Assembly (NCBI GenBank): GCA_026706595.1
Contig: JAPOYL010000006.1
Coordinates: 1-45,545, forward strand
Direction: 5' to 3'
From: Gammaproteobacteria bacterium
Lineage (GTDB): Bacteria > Pseudomonadota > Gammaproteobacteria > UBA4575
Length of the DNA: 45,545 nt
The notes under the pieces were generated by a model that worked only from the letters and a program-made list of their open reading frames with translations, was not told the DNA's origin and ran no database searches. Shown in pieces: positions 1 to 7,982 of the stretch. The first letter of the stretch is position 1. Every line of letters starts with the position of its first letter. The position numbers were made by a program, and so were the translations under genes.

Positions 1-3000
1 GACTTCCCCTGAGACATACTTCTCACCATCCTTGCATCCTCGGCACAACTCCAGGGAAAGTCGCAGGCCCTGCACGTCGATGTCCCCGCCTTGGTAGGGC
101 GAGTCCACCTCGGCGGTACCGTCCAGATACTGCAGGGTGGCCCAGGCTTCCGTTCCACCCTTCAGGGTAAAGTGCTTGCCGGCCTCAACCTGTACCGCAT
201 CGATGTCGTACTCGCTGCCCACGGTGGAGCGTGCGAAGTCCTGTGATCCGGTGTGCCCGGTGACCGTGATCCATGTGGGTTGCCGCGGACGTTGAACTGC
301 AGGGCTTCGTTCCTGCAGCCCCAGCAGCACGCTGGGCAGCGCCTCGTAGACGGCCGCCCTTGGCGCGTACTCCTCGACGAACATGGGGGGCTGGGGTTCA
401 GGCCCAGTGCCGGTTTGGGTGGTAATGAAGTCGGCCGCCGAGAAGTCGCGGTCGGCAATGACGCCTTCAGCCGGTGCACTGATCGTCCAGTTCGCAGGAT
501 CCGGGTCACTGCGATCCAGCACCCGTACGCCCTCAGCGCGTATCCGCATCCCGGGTGCCTCGGTACGAAGGTTATAGGCACCGTTCGGCGCTACCGCATC
601 CGGCACGACTCCTGTGATGGCATCGTGCAGCGTCACGCCGTTGACGATGATGGTGGTACCGCCCCCGTCGTTGATGATCCAGTCATCGCCGATCACCTGC
701 ATGACCGTGCGTCCATCGAGATCCAGGTCCACCGTCAGCTCCGGGGCATCGCCGCTCGCCAGGATGGCGATGCCGGAGGCGGCCCGCAGGCTGCCCTGCG
801 GGCCGATGTGCACCGCACCGTCACCCTCGATGTGCACCGCGGCCATCTCATCCTCGTCCGCCATGATCTCCTCGTTCACCTGCATCGCCTCGGGCTCCGG
901 CTCGGGTGGGGGCGATGGCCCCCGACAGTTGGGAAACCCGCTTTGTCCGACCGGACAGCGGACCCGGGCCTCGGTAAAGTCGGAGGCCGAGAAGTCGCGG
1001 TCAGCAATCACGCCTGCGGCCCGGGTGCTCACCGTCCACATCGCAGGGTCCGCATTGCTGCGGTCGGTGACCTTGACCCCGTCCGCCAGCATGTAGATGT
1101 CCCAGGCCCCATTCGCCACGAACCGCGGAGCACCGTTTTCATCCAGGGCAACCCCCGTGTCCCCGCGATGCAGTACCACGTCGTTGATTTCGATGGTGGT
1201 CTCGCCCCCGTCGTTGATGATCCAGTCATCGCCGATCACCTGGGATACCATGCGCCCGTCCAGATCCAGATCCACGTACAGTTTCGGCGGGATGGCAGCC
1301 GTATTAGGGTCGGTGGAATCGGGATCAGGTACCGTGCCCGTGGCCAGGATCGCGATGCCCTTGGTGGAACTTATGCTGCCTCGCGGTCCGATGGTCACCC
1401 GGCCGCCGTTCGCCAGATATACCCCTTCTGCCGCACTCGTGATTGGCCCGTTCACCGTCACCGTCTGAAGGCGAAAGCCCTCGTCGTCCAGGGCTGCCAT
1501 GCGCGATGGGACACCAACACTGCTGACAGTGCCGACTAGCACCCCGCGGGCGCCCGCACCGCTCACGGTGATTGGGCCGCCAACCGTGACTTCCATGGAC
1601 CTTGTGCTTGCCGTACCAAAGTGAAAGGCTACGATGCCGTTACCGTTCCTACCTGTCGTAGTTATGGAGTGGCCGTTGCGGGTTTCGATATCGACGTCGC
1701 CATCACCCTTATGATCGCCTTGCAAACCGTAGGAGTATGCGCCCGCCGTACTGACCGAACCGCCATCCGCGACAATCTCAATGTTGCCGGTTTTTTCCTG
1801 TACAGCAGCGATTCCAAAGGAGACGGTGGCTCCTAGGGCTCCAAACCTTGGATCTGCAGCCGTGCCAGTCGTCGTGATATCGAAGTTTCGGGTTTCGATC
1901 CGGATATTGCCGGTACCAACCGTGTTCGCAGGCGCTTTATTCTGATGCCGCGCATAGATACCATGGGCGCCATAACCCTTCGGCGTGCTTGTGCCGCCCT
2001 CCTCAACGACGCTGCCCGTCGTGATGCTGCCGTTCCTGACATCAATGGCGATATCGCCATCATTGTCGTCGCCGAGATGATACGCGTGAATGCCGATTGC
2101 ATGATTGTTTTCAGTGGTGATCTCGCTGCCGTCAGCGTTTATCGTGACATCGCCATCCCCATCTTGGCGCCTGACCCAAAATCCAAAAGCATTTTCACCC
2201 GTGGTCCTGACGGCAATCTCGCCTGCAGTGAGGGTGACGTCTCTGCTTGTGTTGTCCACATTGCCCTTATGATCAAGCAAGACGCCATATGAGTCCTCTC
2301 CCCCTGTAGTGATGGTGACGCCTGAATTCAGGGTTGCGGTGATAGCGCCACTGCTTTGGGCTGTGCGCTGCACGATATCAAGCCCAGTGGCCTGATCACC
2401 ACCGGTGTTGATCTGGGTATCCCTCAGAGTGATGTCGATGTCGCCGCCCGTCTTGCCCGTGGCAGGGTTCTGCTCGGCAAATATGCCGCGGGAGCGAGTG
2501 GTGGTCGTTGTGATGGTCGAGGGCGTGGTGGTCGCTCCAGTCGTCTTACCCTGGACGTTGATCGTGATGTTGCCGGTGCCGGTATGAATAGCTTCCACAC
2601 CTTCAGCACTTACATCCGTTCCTGAAGCATCCGTCCCCGCAGTCGATATGCTGACCGCCGTGGCATCAATGTCTATATTGCCGGTGCCGCTGTGTTGAGC
2701 ATGGATGCCCCCCGCATCAGAACCAATGCTAGTCGTCGTGACTGTGACGTCCTCTACATCGATATCCACATTGCCGGTGCCACTGTGCTGACCGCGGATG
2801 CCTGTCGAACCAGCAGTGCCTGTCGTCGTGATCGTGATGTCCTCCGCATCGATATCCACATTACCGGTGCCGCTGTGCTGACCGCGGATACCGTCCGAAC
2901 TGGCATTCGAAGTCGATATGGTGTTCTTTGTCGAGGTGCCGGTGACATCGATCGTGATGTTTGCGGGCGTAGCCGTGGTTCCGCCTTCATGCTCCGCCTT

Positions 3001-3207
3001 GATGCCGGCCTCTTGATTGCCACTCGTACTGATACTCACACCATCCACATCAATGGTGATACCGTCGGTCGAGGTACTGTCTTGCTCGCAGTGGATGGAG
3101 GAGCCGTCTGTAGCCGAGTTGTCGCAATTGGAGTCGTGGGCCAGTGCCGGGGCACTCATGCCCAATGCGGAGATCAGCAGGCCGAACCTCCAGTGCCGAC
3201 ATCCCAA
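1..3207 (-). CDS. Autotransporter adhesin-like protein, C-terminal barrel cut off by the window edge
   Basis: A reading frame without stops runs from about 3369 to base 1 on the minus strand and continues beyond the window. I chose the TTG at 3207 because it gives a good signal peptide (basic start, hydrophobic core, APALA cleavage site near residue 23). No in-frame ATG lies further upstream and the ribosome site is weak, so the start is uncertain. The passenger is rich in Gly, Thr, Asp, Ile and Val, as in beta-helical passengers. It has three copies of an HSGTGN-(V/I)-DID repeat at about residues 75-165. A domain centred on VIGDDWIINDGG is duplicated near residues 650 and 830. The linker motif YEALPSVLLGL near residue 970 and the alternating strands after it mark the start of an autotransporter beta-barrel. 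The product is probably exported to the cell surface; its ligand is unknown. A candidate OmpR-type promoter element lies about 180 bp upstream. Confidence 0.85.
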   Translation of the reverse strand, partial: MGCRHWRFGLLISALGMSAPALAHDSNCDNSATDGSSIHCEQDSTSTDGITIDVDGVSISTSGNQEAGIKAEHEGGTTATPANITIDVTGTSTKNTISTSNASSDGIRGQHSGTGNVDIDAEDITITTTGTAGSTGIRGQHSGTGNVDIDVEDVTVTTTSIGSDAGGIHAQHSGTGNIDIDATAVSISTAGTDASGTDVSAEGVEAIHTGTGNITINVQGKTTGATTTPSTITTTTTRSRGIFAEQNPATGKTGGDIDITLRDTQINTGGDQATGLDIVQRTAQSSGAITATLNSGVTITTGGEDSYGVLLDHKGNVDNTSRDVTLTAGEIAVRTTGENAFGFWVRRQDGDGDVTINADGSEITTENNHAIGIHAYHLGDDNDGDIAIDVRNGSITTGSVVEEGGTSTPKGYGAHGIYARHQNKAPANTVGTGNIRIETRNFDITTTGTAADPRFGALGATVSFGIAAVQEKTGNIEIVADGGSVSTAGAYSYGLQGDHKGDGDVDIETRNGHSITTTGRNGNGIVAFHFGTASTRSMEVTVGGPITVSGAGARGVLVGTVSSVGVPSRMAALDDEGFRLQTVTVNGPITSAAEGVYLANGGRVTIGPRGSISSTKGIAILATGTVPDPDSTDPNTAAIPPKLYVDLDLDGRMVSQVIGDDWIINDGGETTIEINDVVLHRGDTGVALDENGAPRFVANGAWDIYMLADGVKVTDRSNADPAMWTVSTRAAGVIADRDFSASDFTEARVRCPVGQSGFPNCRGPSPPPEPEPEAMQVNEEIMADEDEMAAVHIEGDGAVHIGPQGSLRAASGIAILASGDAPELTVDLDLDGRTVMQVIGDDWIINDGGGTTIIVNGVTLHDAITGVVPDAVAPNGAYNLRTEAPGMRIRAEGVRVLDRSDPDPANWTISAPAEGVIADRDFSAADFITTQTGTGPEPQPPMFVEEYAPRAAVYEALPSVLLGLQERSPAVQRPRQPTWITVTGHTGSQDFARSTVGSEYDIDAVQVEAGKHFTLKGGTEAWATLQYLDGTAEVDSPYQGGDIDVQGLRLSLELCRGCKDGEKYVSGEV

Positions 3208-3216
3208 CAGAAGCGA

Positions 3217-3234
3217 GAAGAGCGACCGCTCTTC
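3217..3234 (-). promoter_or_regulatory. Hairpin just upstream of the autotransporter start
   Basis: GAAGAGC and GCTCTTC flank a four-base loop, giving a perfect seven-pair stem that ends nine bases before the proposed TTG start. It would form in the leader RNA and occupy the place where a ribosome-binding site is expected. A role in translation control is inference only. Confidence 0.4.
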
Positions 3235-3265
3235 CGGAGACCGGCCCCCTAAAAGACCGAGGTCA

Positions 3266-3289
3266 TTTTTTGGGGGGGGAGGGGGGGGG
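3266..3289. repeat. Homopolymer tract T6-G8-A-G9 in the autotransporter leader
   Basis: On the plus strand there are six T, eight G, one A and nine G in a row. On the sense strand of the autotransporter this is C9-T-C8-A6, about 60-80 bases upstream of the proposed start and downstream of its candidate promoter. Long G or C tracts are classical slippage sites in phase-variable surface-protein genes. Here the tract lies in the leader, not clearly inside the coding frame, so an effect on expression is possible but unproven. It could also hide a sequencing error. Confidence 0.55.
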
Positions 3290-3387
3290 TAGATTAACTG
3301 ACAAGGTGGCTCAACTTCTTCTTGAATCTCGCGACCCCGCCGGACACCAGAACCGGGACTACGAGGCCTTTACGCAGGTCCGCCTAA

Positions 3388-3451
3388 GAATAAGCAATTA
3401 GCCATGAACATGGTGTGAACATATGGACTTTATTATGATAATTTCATGAAT
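3388..3451 (-). promoter_or_regulatory. Candidate OmpR-type promoter of the autotransporter (element C)
   Basis: Read on the minus strand, TCA boxes lie at 3449, 3438, 3418 and 3407 (first base of each), so spacings are 11, 20 and 11. The last pair reads TTCAC-N6-TTCAT. A TGC followed by TTATTC (3393-3388) could be an extended -10. The same box layout occurs at 6196-6261 and 12194-12258. Direct repeats with 11-bp period next to the -35 region are typical of PhoB/OmpR-class sites, and such a regulator is encoded at 3789-6149. Confidence 0.65.
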
Positions 3452-3788
3452 TTCGCAGTAGTAGAGTGCAATGGGGCATCGAGGATGCCCCGCTGTTGAT
3501 CTAGGTTGGCTGGACTTCCAAGCCAGCATGTTGGGCTGTGAACGTGTAAGGAAACTGGGCTGATATTGAAGCTATTACAGTACTTCCAGTCGGTTTGCTG
3601 CCCGACCCCGTCCCGGGCAATACCCAGTTTTGGTACCTGCATCAATAGCGAATCTAGGGGGTTATGCGGGCTGCATTATCATCTGCTCGCTTGGCGACTG
3701 GCTGCCGAACCCTGACAGACTGTGGTCAAGATTGCGCGGTGGTTTGCTCAGCCCGATCAACCCCTCCCCTGGGCAACTGGACTGGTTC
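3452..3788. other. Intergenic stretch with one strong hairpin
   Basis: I see no convincing gene here. GGGGCATC (3473-3480) and GATGCCCC (3484-3491) form a perfect eight-pair stem with a three-base loop, but no T-run follows on either strand, so it is not a clear intrinsic terminator. Short open frames on both strands lack ribosome sites and recognisable content. Confidence 0.4.
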
Positions 3789-6149
3789 TCACTCCTCGCC
3801 CGGCTGGGCCATGCGATAACCGACCCCGCGTTCGGTGAAGATGTAGGTTGGACGGGCTGCATCATCCCCAAGCTTGCGACGCAGTTTCCTCACGAAGGCA
3901 CGCACGATCTCGGGGTCACTTGTCTCACGCCAGCGCCAAACCTGGCGCAGCAAGGACTCGTAGGTCATGACACGCCCTGCATTCTGGGAGAGTACGCTGA
4001 GCAGATCGAATTCAGTCGCCGTCAACGTCAGTGAACGACCAGCCACGAGCACCCGGCGTTGCTCATAGTGAATCTCCAAGTCACCCAGCCGGAAAGGCGC
4101 AGGTTTTTGCCGCCTTCGCAATGCTGCAGAGACCCTCGCCGTGAGTTCTGTCGGCGAGAAGGGTTTGACGATGTAGTCGACAGCCCCGGCTTCCAGGGCT
4201 CTAGCGATGGTCTCATCGCGACCGTATGCGGAGATGAAGATCACCGGAATACCGTCAAGCTCGGGGACGGATTTCATCAACTCGATACCATCTCGCCCAG
4301 GCAGTATCAGGTCCAGCAGGACCAGCTGGGGCTTTTCGATTTTGATGATGCGTGGCAGCTCTTCTGAACCGCCGGTCACAAGCGGTGCGTAGCCCGCCTC
4401 AGAGAGCGCGTCGCGAACGTAGCGCAGCGTTTCCGGATCGTCGTCCACCACGAGGACTCGCACCGGCTCCTCGGCCTTTTGCAGCGTGCCCGAATCCGTC
4501 CTGCGCTGATCGGGCACGACATCGCCACGGGCTCCCTCTGCAACCGGAAGCGTGAACGTGAAAACTGCGCCCTGGCCCAGGCCTGCGCTCTTGGCCTGGA
4601 TGCGGCCCCCGTGTGTCTCGACCAATCCCCTGCAAATCACCAGACCCAGACCGGTGCTGGCTGCAACCTGCTCACCATCGCCACTGGTCGCATGTGCATG
4701 CTTGTGGAACAGGTGGGGTAACTGATCGGGCGAAATCCCCCGGCCTTCATCCGACACGGAAATCGCGACATGCACTCCATCGAGTACCGCTGAAACCTCG
4801 ATGGATAACGACTCGGGAGAATGCTTGGCGGCATTGAAAAAAAGATTGTTGAGCACTTGAACGATGCGCTGCCGGTCGGCCATGACACGCGGCAGATCCG
4901 GCGGCAGATCGATACGGATCGTGTGCTTGCCACCGCCACTCAGGAACGTGTTTCTGGCTCGGTCAACCAGGTCCGTGATTTCCGAGGGCTCGGGTTCGAT
5001 GGTCAGCGAGCCCGCCTTGATGCTTCCTGCATCCAGCAAGTCGCTGATCAGGCCGCGCATATGGTCGGCCTGCCGGTCGATGATGTGGAAGAACTGCCGC
5101 ATCTCGGCCTGCGGAAGCGGCGATCCTGCGCCCAGCACGGAGGCCGTTGAACCCTTGATGGAAGTGAGCGGGGCCCGCAGCTCATGGCTCACCATGTACA
5201 GGAACTCGGCCCGCTGGCGTTCCAGTTCCTCCAGGGGCGCCAGGTCCTGCATGGTGACGACCGCGGATGTAATCGTGCCATCCTCGGCATGGATGGGTGT
5301 GCCATTGACCAGCGTTTTGACGCTTCGCCCATCGGGGAGAGAGAGCACAATCTCCTCGGCACGTACAGTCTCACCCGTGCTCAGTTCCCGTACTAACACG
5401 AACTCATCCAGGGTGATCTCGCGCCCGTCGGCACGCGTGTACGTGATCATCTCCAGCAGTTGTTCCGGTGACCGTCCGGGGATGCGCAGGGCCTCGATAA
5501 TTCGCCCTGCCTCTTGATTGAATGATACGGGCTTTCCGGTCCTGGCATCGAAGACCACAACCCCGACCGGAGAGGTTTCGATCAGGGCCTCAAGATTGGC
5601 ACGCGCCTGCTGTTCGGCCCGGTGGACCCGCGCATTCTCGATCGCCGTGGCGGCCTGTGAGGTAAACAGCATGAGAACCTTCTCGTCCTCGGTGGTGAAC
5701 TCCAGCCCACCGGCCTTCTCGGCAAGAAAGAAGTTGCCGACATGCACGTCCCGGTGGCGTATCGGCATGGCCTGAAATGTCTTTGAGCGCATCAGGTCCG
5801 GGGAATAGCCGAGTGACTCGACGAAGGTGGGCAAGTCCGACAGGCTCAGTGGGGCTCCAAGGTCACGGAAGTGTTCGAACAGTTGCGGGCCGTCCGGCCA
5901 GTCGACAAACTGCTGGCGCTCCTCGGGAGTGAAACCGGAGGTGATAAAGTCCAGGATCTGTCCGTCGTCGTCGATGGTCGTGATGATGCCGTAACGGGAA
6001 TCGGTCAGCGTGCGGGCACTGTCGACCACCTCCTGCAGGACCGTGGGTTCATCGAGGCTCGAGCTGATGCGCAGTATGGCTGAACTCAGGCTCGATATCC
6101 CTTTGCGCAGTTCCTCGATTTCCTGCTTCAGCTCGTCCGGATTGTCCAC
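3789..6149 (-). CDS. Hybrid sensor histidine kinase fused to an OmpR-type response regulator
   Basis: The 786-residue protein combines a whole two-component pathway in one chain. Order: short coiled coil, GAF-like domain (about 25-175), PAS domain (185-305), dimerisation/phosphoacceptor helix with MVSHELRAPL (His322), HATPase domain (N-box near 435-440, DEGRG at 467, GLGL at 500), receiver domain (563-680, acidic pair in VVDDD, phosphorylated Asp613 in LLDLILPG, Lys662) and an OmpR/PhoB winged helix (about 685-783). No membrane segment is seen, so it should sense a cytoplasmic signal through GAF or PAS. The GTG start at 6149 is preceded by AAGGAGAGG. A classical regulator separates kinase and DNA-binding protein; here phosphotransfer and DNA binding would be intramolecular. 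Three copies of a candidate binding element lie upstream of neighbouring genes, which suggests local control of the autotransporter, the small secreted protein and the exporter. Confidence 0.92.
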   Translation of the reverse strand: MDNPDELKQEIEELRKGISSLSSAILRISSSLDEPTVLQEVVDSARTLTDSRYGIITTIDDDGQILDFITSGFTPEERQQFVDWPDGPQLFEHFRDLGAPLSLSDLPTFVESLGYSPDLMRSKTFQAMPIRHRDVHVGNFFLAEKAGGLEFTTEDEKVLMLFTSQAATAIENARVHRAEQQARANLEALIETSPVGVVVFDARTGKPVSFNQEAGRIIEALRIPGRSPEQLLEMITYTRADGREITLDEFVLVRELSTGETVRAEEIVLSLPDGRSVKTLVNGTPIHAEDGTITSAVVTMQDLAPLEELERQRAEFLYMVSHELRAPLTSIKGSTASVLGAGSPLPQAEMRQFFHIIDRQADHMRGLISDLLDAGSIKAGSLTIEPEPSEITDLVDRARNTFLSGGGKHTIRIDLPPDLPRVMADRQRIVQVLNNLFFNAAKHSPESLSIEVSAVLDGVHVAISVSDEGRGISPDQLPHLFHKHAHATSGDGEQVAASTGLGLVICRGLVETHGGRIQAKSAGLGQGAVFTFTLPVAEGARGDVVPDQRRTDSGTLQKAEEPVRVLVVDDDPETLRYVRDALSEAGYAPLVTGGSEELPRIIKIEKPQLVLLDLILPGRDGIELMKSVPELDGIPVIFISAYGRDETIARALEAGAVDYIVKPFSPTELTARVSAALRRRQKPAPFRLGDLEIHYEQRRVLVAGRSLTLTATEFDLLSVLSQNAGRVMTYESLLRQVWRWRETSDPEIVRAFVRKLRRKLGDDAARPTYIFTERGVGYRMAQPGEE

Positions 6150-6195
6150 TGTCCTCTCCTTCGATCAGGAACATGAAGCGCGTAGTATCGCATAT

Positions 6196-6261
6196 GTTCA
6201 TGCAATAATCATGGTATCACCTATATATATCACGCCACGTTCACAAATATTTTGCTAGATT
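6196..6261 (+). promoter_or_regulatory. Candidate OmpR-type promoter of the small secreted protein (element A)
   Basis: On the plus strand, TCA boxes start at 6198, 6209, 6230 and 6241 (spacings 11, 21, 11), with an additional TCA at 6217. The last pair reads ATCAC-N6-TTCAC. TGC then TAGATT (6253-6261) is a plausible extended -10. The element lies between the divergent regulator gene and the secreted-protein gene, so it might also affect the regulator's own expression. It closely matches the element at 12194-12258: both share the block CGTTCACAAA followed by TTTTGCTA. Confidence 0.7.
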
Positions 6262-6466
6262 GGTTTCAGTCACGGTTTGTCCGGCATCTCCAGACATGCC
6301 ACACGGCGTGACGAAGGGGGAATTAGATCCTGCACAAGTTGTGCATTCGCCCTGGGGTCTTTGCTAGCGTCTCCCCCAGGGCGCAATTTCCCCCGAGGTC
6401 CTGCGGACAACGTGCAGAAGGCGCGGGTTACACCTTCAAAAGGATGACCTTGTAGGAGGACATACG
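6262..6466 (+). promoter_or_regulatory. Long structured leader before the small secreted protein
   Basis: About 200 bases separate the predicted -10 from the start codon. TGCACAA and TTGTGCA around one central base (6331-6345) form a near-perfect palindrome that could be an operator or hairpin. Immediately after, GCCCTGGGG (6349-6357) pairs with CCCCAGGGC (6374-6382) across a 16-base loop. No T-run follows, so an attenuator is not evident. Confidence 0.4.
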
Positions 6467-6805
6467 ATGATCAACTATACCGTTCCGGCAGGTTCCCGGT
6501 TTCGACTCGGGGCGTATCTTGCAGCAGCGTGCATCCTGTCTATTCTGTTGGTTAGTACGGGGCTTGCGACACCGACCGCTACAGAGTGTTCAAATAGCTA
6601 TAACAGTAATGCGCCTGCGAGACACACTTGCCCTCTCTATGACACCTCGGTTACATCTTCGGGAAACTGCTTCTTTCGTGCAACCTGCTCCGGCGGGAGT
6701 TCCAGTTCTCCCAATACCAGCGTCAGCGTATCTCTGGACAATATCTCCTCGCTGAGAAATTGTTCTGGACGTTTCTCTGTTACCAGTCAGTGCCGCGTCC
6801 GTTAA
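6467..6805 (+). CDS. Small secreted cysteine-rich protein
   Basis: A 112-residue protein with a strong ribosome site (AGGAGG, 7 bases before ATG). Residues about 12-35 form a hydrophobic signal segment ending near LATPT, so the mature protein would have about 75 residues with six cysteines, consistent with disulfides in the periplasm or outside. It is rich in Ser, Thr and Asn. I do not recognise the family with confidence. The stretch around ATCSGG and SLDNI is faintly like cyanovirin-N repeats, but cysteine spacing differs. The gene converges on the exporter permease with only four bases between stop codons, and its promoter element matches that of the exporter operon. It may be a cargo or partner of that exporter, but a Sec signal peptide could also suffice. 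Confidence 0.7.
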   Translation: MINYTVPAGSRFRLGAYLAAACILSILLVSTGLATPTATECSNSYNSNAPARHTCPLYDTSVTSSGNCFFRATCSGGSSSSPNTSVSVSLDNISSLRNCSGRFSVTSQCRVR

Positions 6806-6809
6806 GCAG

Positions 6810-7982
6810 CTAGTCCGATCTCAGCGCAGTGATCGGGTCCAGCCGTGCTGCATGGATCGCGGGGTGAAGCCCGAAGAACACGCCAACGCTACAGGCTGCT
6901 GCAAAGCCCATTAACGCAGCTGCCGGGCTGACCAGGAACGTCCAGCCTGTGAACCAGCAGAAGAGCCAGGTGCTGACCACGCCGACCAGGATGCCGAAAA
7001 CCCCGCCGAGCAACGAAAGGACAACAGATTCGGTCAGGAACTGGCTTTGGATATCGACGCGGCGGGCGCCCAGCGCCCTCCGTATCCCGATCTCTTTGCG
7101 CCGCTCGTTCACAGAGGCCAGCATGACGTTCATGATGCCGACCCCGCCTACTATCAGCGATATGCTGCCGACCGCGGCCAGCAGCAGGGCGAATGTTTGC
7201 ATCTGGCGCTCCATTTGTTCAATCAGCTTCTGGGCGCTGCCTACCTTGATCTCCAGGTTTGGCATCTTGCGGCGAAAGTAGTTCTTCACTTCCGCCGTCG
7301 CCACCGTGTGATGCGCGTCCGATGCCATGCGGGCAGCCACCCGCCGGACACCTCGTCGGGAAAACATTCGCTGCGCCGTGGAGAGAGGAACCAGAATCGA
7401 CCTTGCGGCATCGAAATCATGTCCGCCCCCTCTCGGAACATCGCGCAACACGCCCACGATAGTGAATACGTGCCTGTCCAGCCTGATCGATTCGCCCACC
7501 AGACGCTGCGTGCCGGCGTCTCGCAGGGCCGAGGCAATTTCCGCACCAATCACGCAGAAGTGGCGGCGAAAATCGAGGTCCGAGATGGAGCGTCCCTGCT
7601 CAAGCTGCAGCTTGTTGATTCTGGCGAACGACCCGGTGACTCCGAGGGTACTGGTGCGGCCAACCTTCTTCCCGGCAAAAATAATCTCATTGTCACCCTC
7701 GACCCAGGGGGCCACTGCTGCGATGGACGAGGTCTCCTTAGGCAATGCCAGCGCATCGGCCAGGCGCATTTGCTGCTCCAGGCCGATTGCATCGATGGCA
7801 AGATAATTGACGCCGAGTTCCTTGAACTGCTCCAGGGCCTCGCGCTTGGCGATCGTCCCAACGGAGACCATGGCGATGACGGAGGCGATACCGATGATGA
7901 TACCGATCAATGCCAGCAGGCTGCGTCGCTTCGCCATGTACAGGCTGGCGAGCGCCTCCTTCAGGTTGGCTTTCAGGAGCAC
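6810..7982 (-). CDS. MacB/FtsX-type ABC transporter permease
   Basis: A 390-residue permease. The GTG at 7982 fits well: AGGAGG lies upstream with six bases spacing, and the start overlaps the end of the ATPase gene by 10 bases. TM1 is near residues 19-39 (ALIGIIIGIASVIAMVSV), followed by a periplasmic domain of about 220 residues. Three C-terminal TM segments follow, with the family pattern GGVGIMNVML-N-ERRKEIGIRRALGA in the FtsX domain and an end at PITALRSD. In the MacB family this subunit transmits ATPase movement to a periplasmic adaptor and drives export of peptides, toxins or antibiotics from the periplasm. Unlike E. coli MacB, the ATPase is a separate polypeptide. Confidence 0.93.
   Translation of the reverse strand: MLLKANLKEALASLYMAKRRSLLALIGIIIGIASVIAMVSVGTIAKREALEQFKELGVNYLAIDAIGLEQQMRLADALALPKETSSIAAVAPWVEGDNEIIFAGKKVGRTSTLGVTGSFARINKLQLEQGRSISDLDFRRHFCVIGAEIASALRDAGTQRLVGESIRLDRHVFTIVGVLRDVPRGGGHDFDAARSILVPLSTAQRMFSRRGVRRVAARMASDAHHTVATAEVKNYFRRKMPNLEIKVGSAQKLIEQMERQMQTFALLLAAVGSISLIVGGVGIMNVMLASVNERRKEIGIRRALGARRVDIQSQFLTESVVLSLLGGVFGILVGVVSTWLFCWFTGWTFLVSPAAALMGFAAACSVGVFFGLHPAIHAARLDPITALRSD

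Noticed and set aside
253-1539. Long plus-strand open frames over the left 3 kb
   Set aside because: The minus strand encodes a continuous autotransporter with signal peptide, repeats and barrel linker. The plus-strand frames are mirror artefacts of its GC-rich repeats.
2692-3252. Plus-strand frame with repeated DVLxIDIHIxGA segments
   Set aside because: The repetition comes from the antisense of the HSGTGN repeats in the autotransporter; no ribosome site or family resemblance is seen.
3473-3491. Hairpin considered as a terminator
   Set aside because: No T-run on either strand, so it was recorded only as a hairpin.
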